From Actinomycetes bacterium (GTDB taxonomy: Bacteria; Actinomycetota; Thermoleophilia; RBG-16-64-13), in the NCBI GenBank assembly GCA_021815245.1, contig JAKAHF010000153.1, positions 1 through 6,359 of the forward strand: a stretch of 6,359 bases of DNA, written 5' to 3'. A program made the translations under genes and the position numbers. Numbering within the stretch: position 1 is the first letter of the stretch; the number at the start of each line of letters is the position of its first letter. This document shows, piece by piece, positions 5,803 through 6,359 of this stretch. Under the pieces are notes generated by a model. That model did not search any database. It was given only the letters and a program-made list of their open reading frames with translations, and was not told the DNA's origin.

Positions 5803-6359
5803 ACCCGGCGCGGAATCCGCCGCCACCGCCGCCGCCAGAGAAACCGCCGCCGAATCCGCCGCCACCGCCACCGCCACCGAAGGCGCCACCCTTGCCGCTG
5901 GACGACGGAGCCGAGGTCAGCACGCTCGAAATGTTGCCCAAACTGCTGAAGAGCCCATCGGAGATGCTGTCGAGACTGAATCCGCCACCGCTACCAGCGC
6001 CGCCCGCGAGGCTTCCTCCCACGCCGCCACCCAAGCCGCCCTGAGTCAGAGGACCCGCGCTCACGGGTCCGGGCCCGGAGTGGGGATACGGCAGGAATAT
6101 GGGCGGGTGATACCAGTTGGGCGACGACACGGTGAGGCCATCAAACCGGCGCACCCAATCCTTCTCCACGCCGAAGGCGATCGCATAGGGCAGGTACTTC
6201 TCGAACTTCTCCTTCGCCGTTTCCATATCCTGGTAGCGGGTCAGGTCTTTGAGGTAGTTGCGGAAGGCCTCCCACTTGCGCTGTTCCTGGGCGCCCTTCG
6301 CCGTGCGCTGGGGCATGTGTGGCGCGAAGGCCCAGACGATGATCACCGAGAGCACCGAG
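5801..6359 (-). CDS. DUF2207-type membrane protein, C-terminal part only
   Basis: The frame enters from the right edge, so the N-terminus is missing; the GTG at 6355 is internal. About 185 codons are visible. They begin in the end of a hydrophobic segment (SVLSVIIVWAFA), then HMPQRTAKGAQEQRKWEAFR and NYLKDLTRYQ, then FEKYLPYAIAFGVEKDWVRRF. This order (RT-x-x-G before a KWxAFxxYLKD helix, then a YLPYAIAFGV helix) is the typical C-terminal cytoplasmic part of DUF2207 proteins. The tail has two glycine-rich stretches, with runs of seven and eight glycines and Phe/Ser spacers, as many DUF2207 members have. The function of the family is unknown; full members are usually around 550-650 residues, with an extracellular domain and membrane helices. 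It is the first visible gene of the - strand operon. In other genomes such genes often sit beside LemA family genes, which could lie beyond the edge. Confidence 0.85.
   Translation of the reverse strand, partial: SVLSVIIVWAFAPHMPQRTAKGAQEQRKWEAFRNYLKDLTRYQDMETAKEKFEKYLPYAIAFGVEKDWVRRFDGLTVSSPNWYHPPIFLPYPHSGPGPVSAGPLTQGGLGGGVGGSLAGGAGSGGGFSLDSISDGLFSSLGNISSVLTSAPSSSGKGGAFGGGGGGGGFGGGFSGGGGGGGFRAG
5804..5896 (-). repeat. Low-complexity glycine-codon repeat
   Basis: The last 31 codons of the DUF2207 gene are mostly GGC/GGT/GGA glycine codons, giving near-repeats of GGCGGTGGC-type triplets on the - strand (CCGCCACCG on the +). This is coding low complexity rather than a separate element. It is a likely site of slippage or assembly error. 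Confidence 0.7.

Noticed and set aside
5724..6044. Proline-rich + strand open frame
   Set aside because: It is the complement of the glycine-codon tail of the DUF2207 gene; poly-Pro arises from reading Gly codons antisense.

Overview
This is a GC-rich, densely coding bacterial window. The gene content suggests an anaerobic, probably Gram-positive lineage. VanW/PG_binding_4 proteins with Thr-rich tails, a DUF2207 membrane protein, and a ModE-like regulator next to an FmdE-domain protein together fit Actinomycetota, perhaps Coriobacteriia. That taxonomic guess is an inference only; no rRNA or marker gene is present. No tRNA, rRNA, CRISPR array, insertion sequence or attachment site was seen.

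Left half, + strand (2-3584): two tandem VanW-family genes. The first has lost its 5' end to the window edge. Its VanW core is interrupted by an in-frame TAG at 1127-1129, where the second copy has TCG (Ser) in the family motif CQVSTT. The frame is otherwise open on both sides, so this looks like a single-base nonsense change (or a sequence error) in an otherwise intact gene. The second copy, 46 bases downstream, is complete at 627 aa: a basic N-terminus, one membrane anchor, two PG_binding_4-type domains, a VanW domain, a G5-like segment and a Thr-rich tail. Both proteins end in the same short motif, TVVT(D/E)F. They are expected to be anchored in the membrane and to act in the cell envelope.

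Right half, - strand (6359 down to 3600): a compact gene run facing the vanW pair. In transcription order it holds: the C-terminal part of a DUF2207-type membrane protein with a Gly-rich tail (partial); a small two-helix membrane protein with a winged-helix-like middle and a zinc ribbon; a ModE-type winged-helix regulator without a molybdate-binding domain; an FmdE-domain protein with a C-terminal four-Cys zinc finger; and a P-loop NTPase of the THEP1 type. The junctions are tight: a 9-base gap, a GTGA overlap, a 50-base gap, then an overlap. This suggests one operon whose promoter lies beyond the right edge.

The last three genes look like a molybdenum/tungsten- or formate-metabolism-linked module (regulator, metal-binding FmdE-like protein, NTPase) attached to a two-gene envelope module. 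The link between the halves of this operon is inferred from gene order only. The two convergent blocks meet with just 15 bases between stop codons and no clear terminator hairpin.
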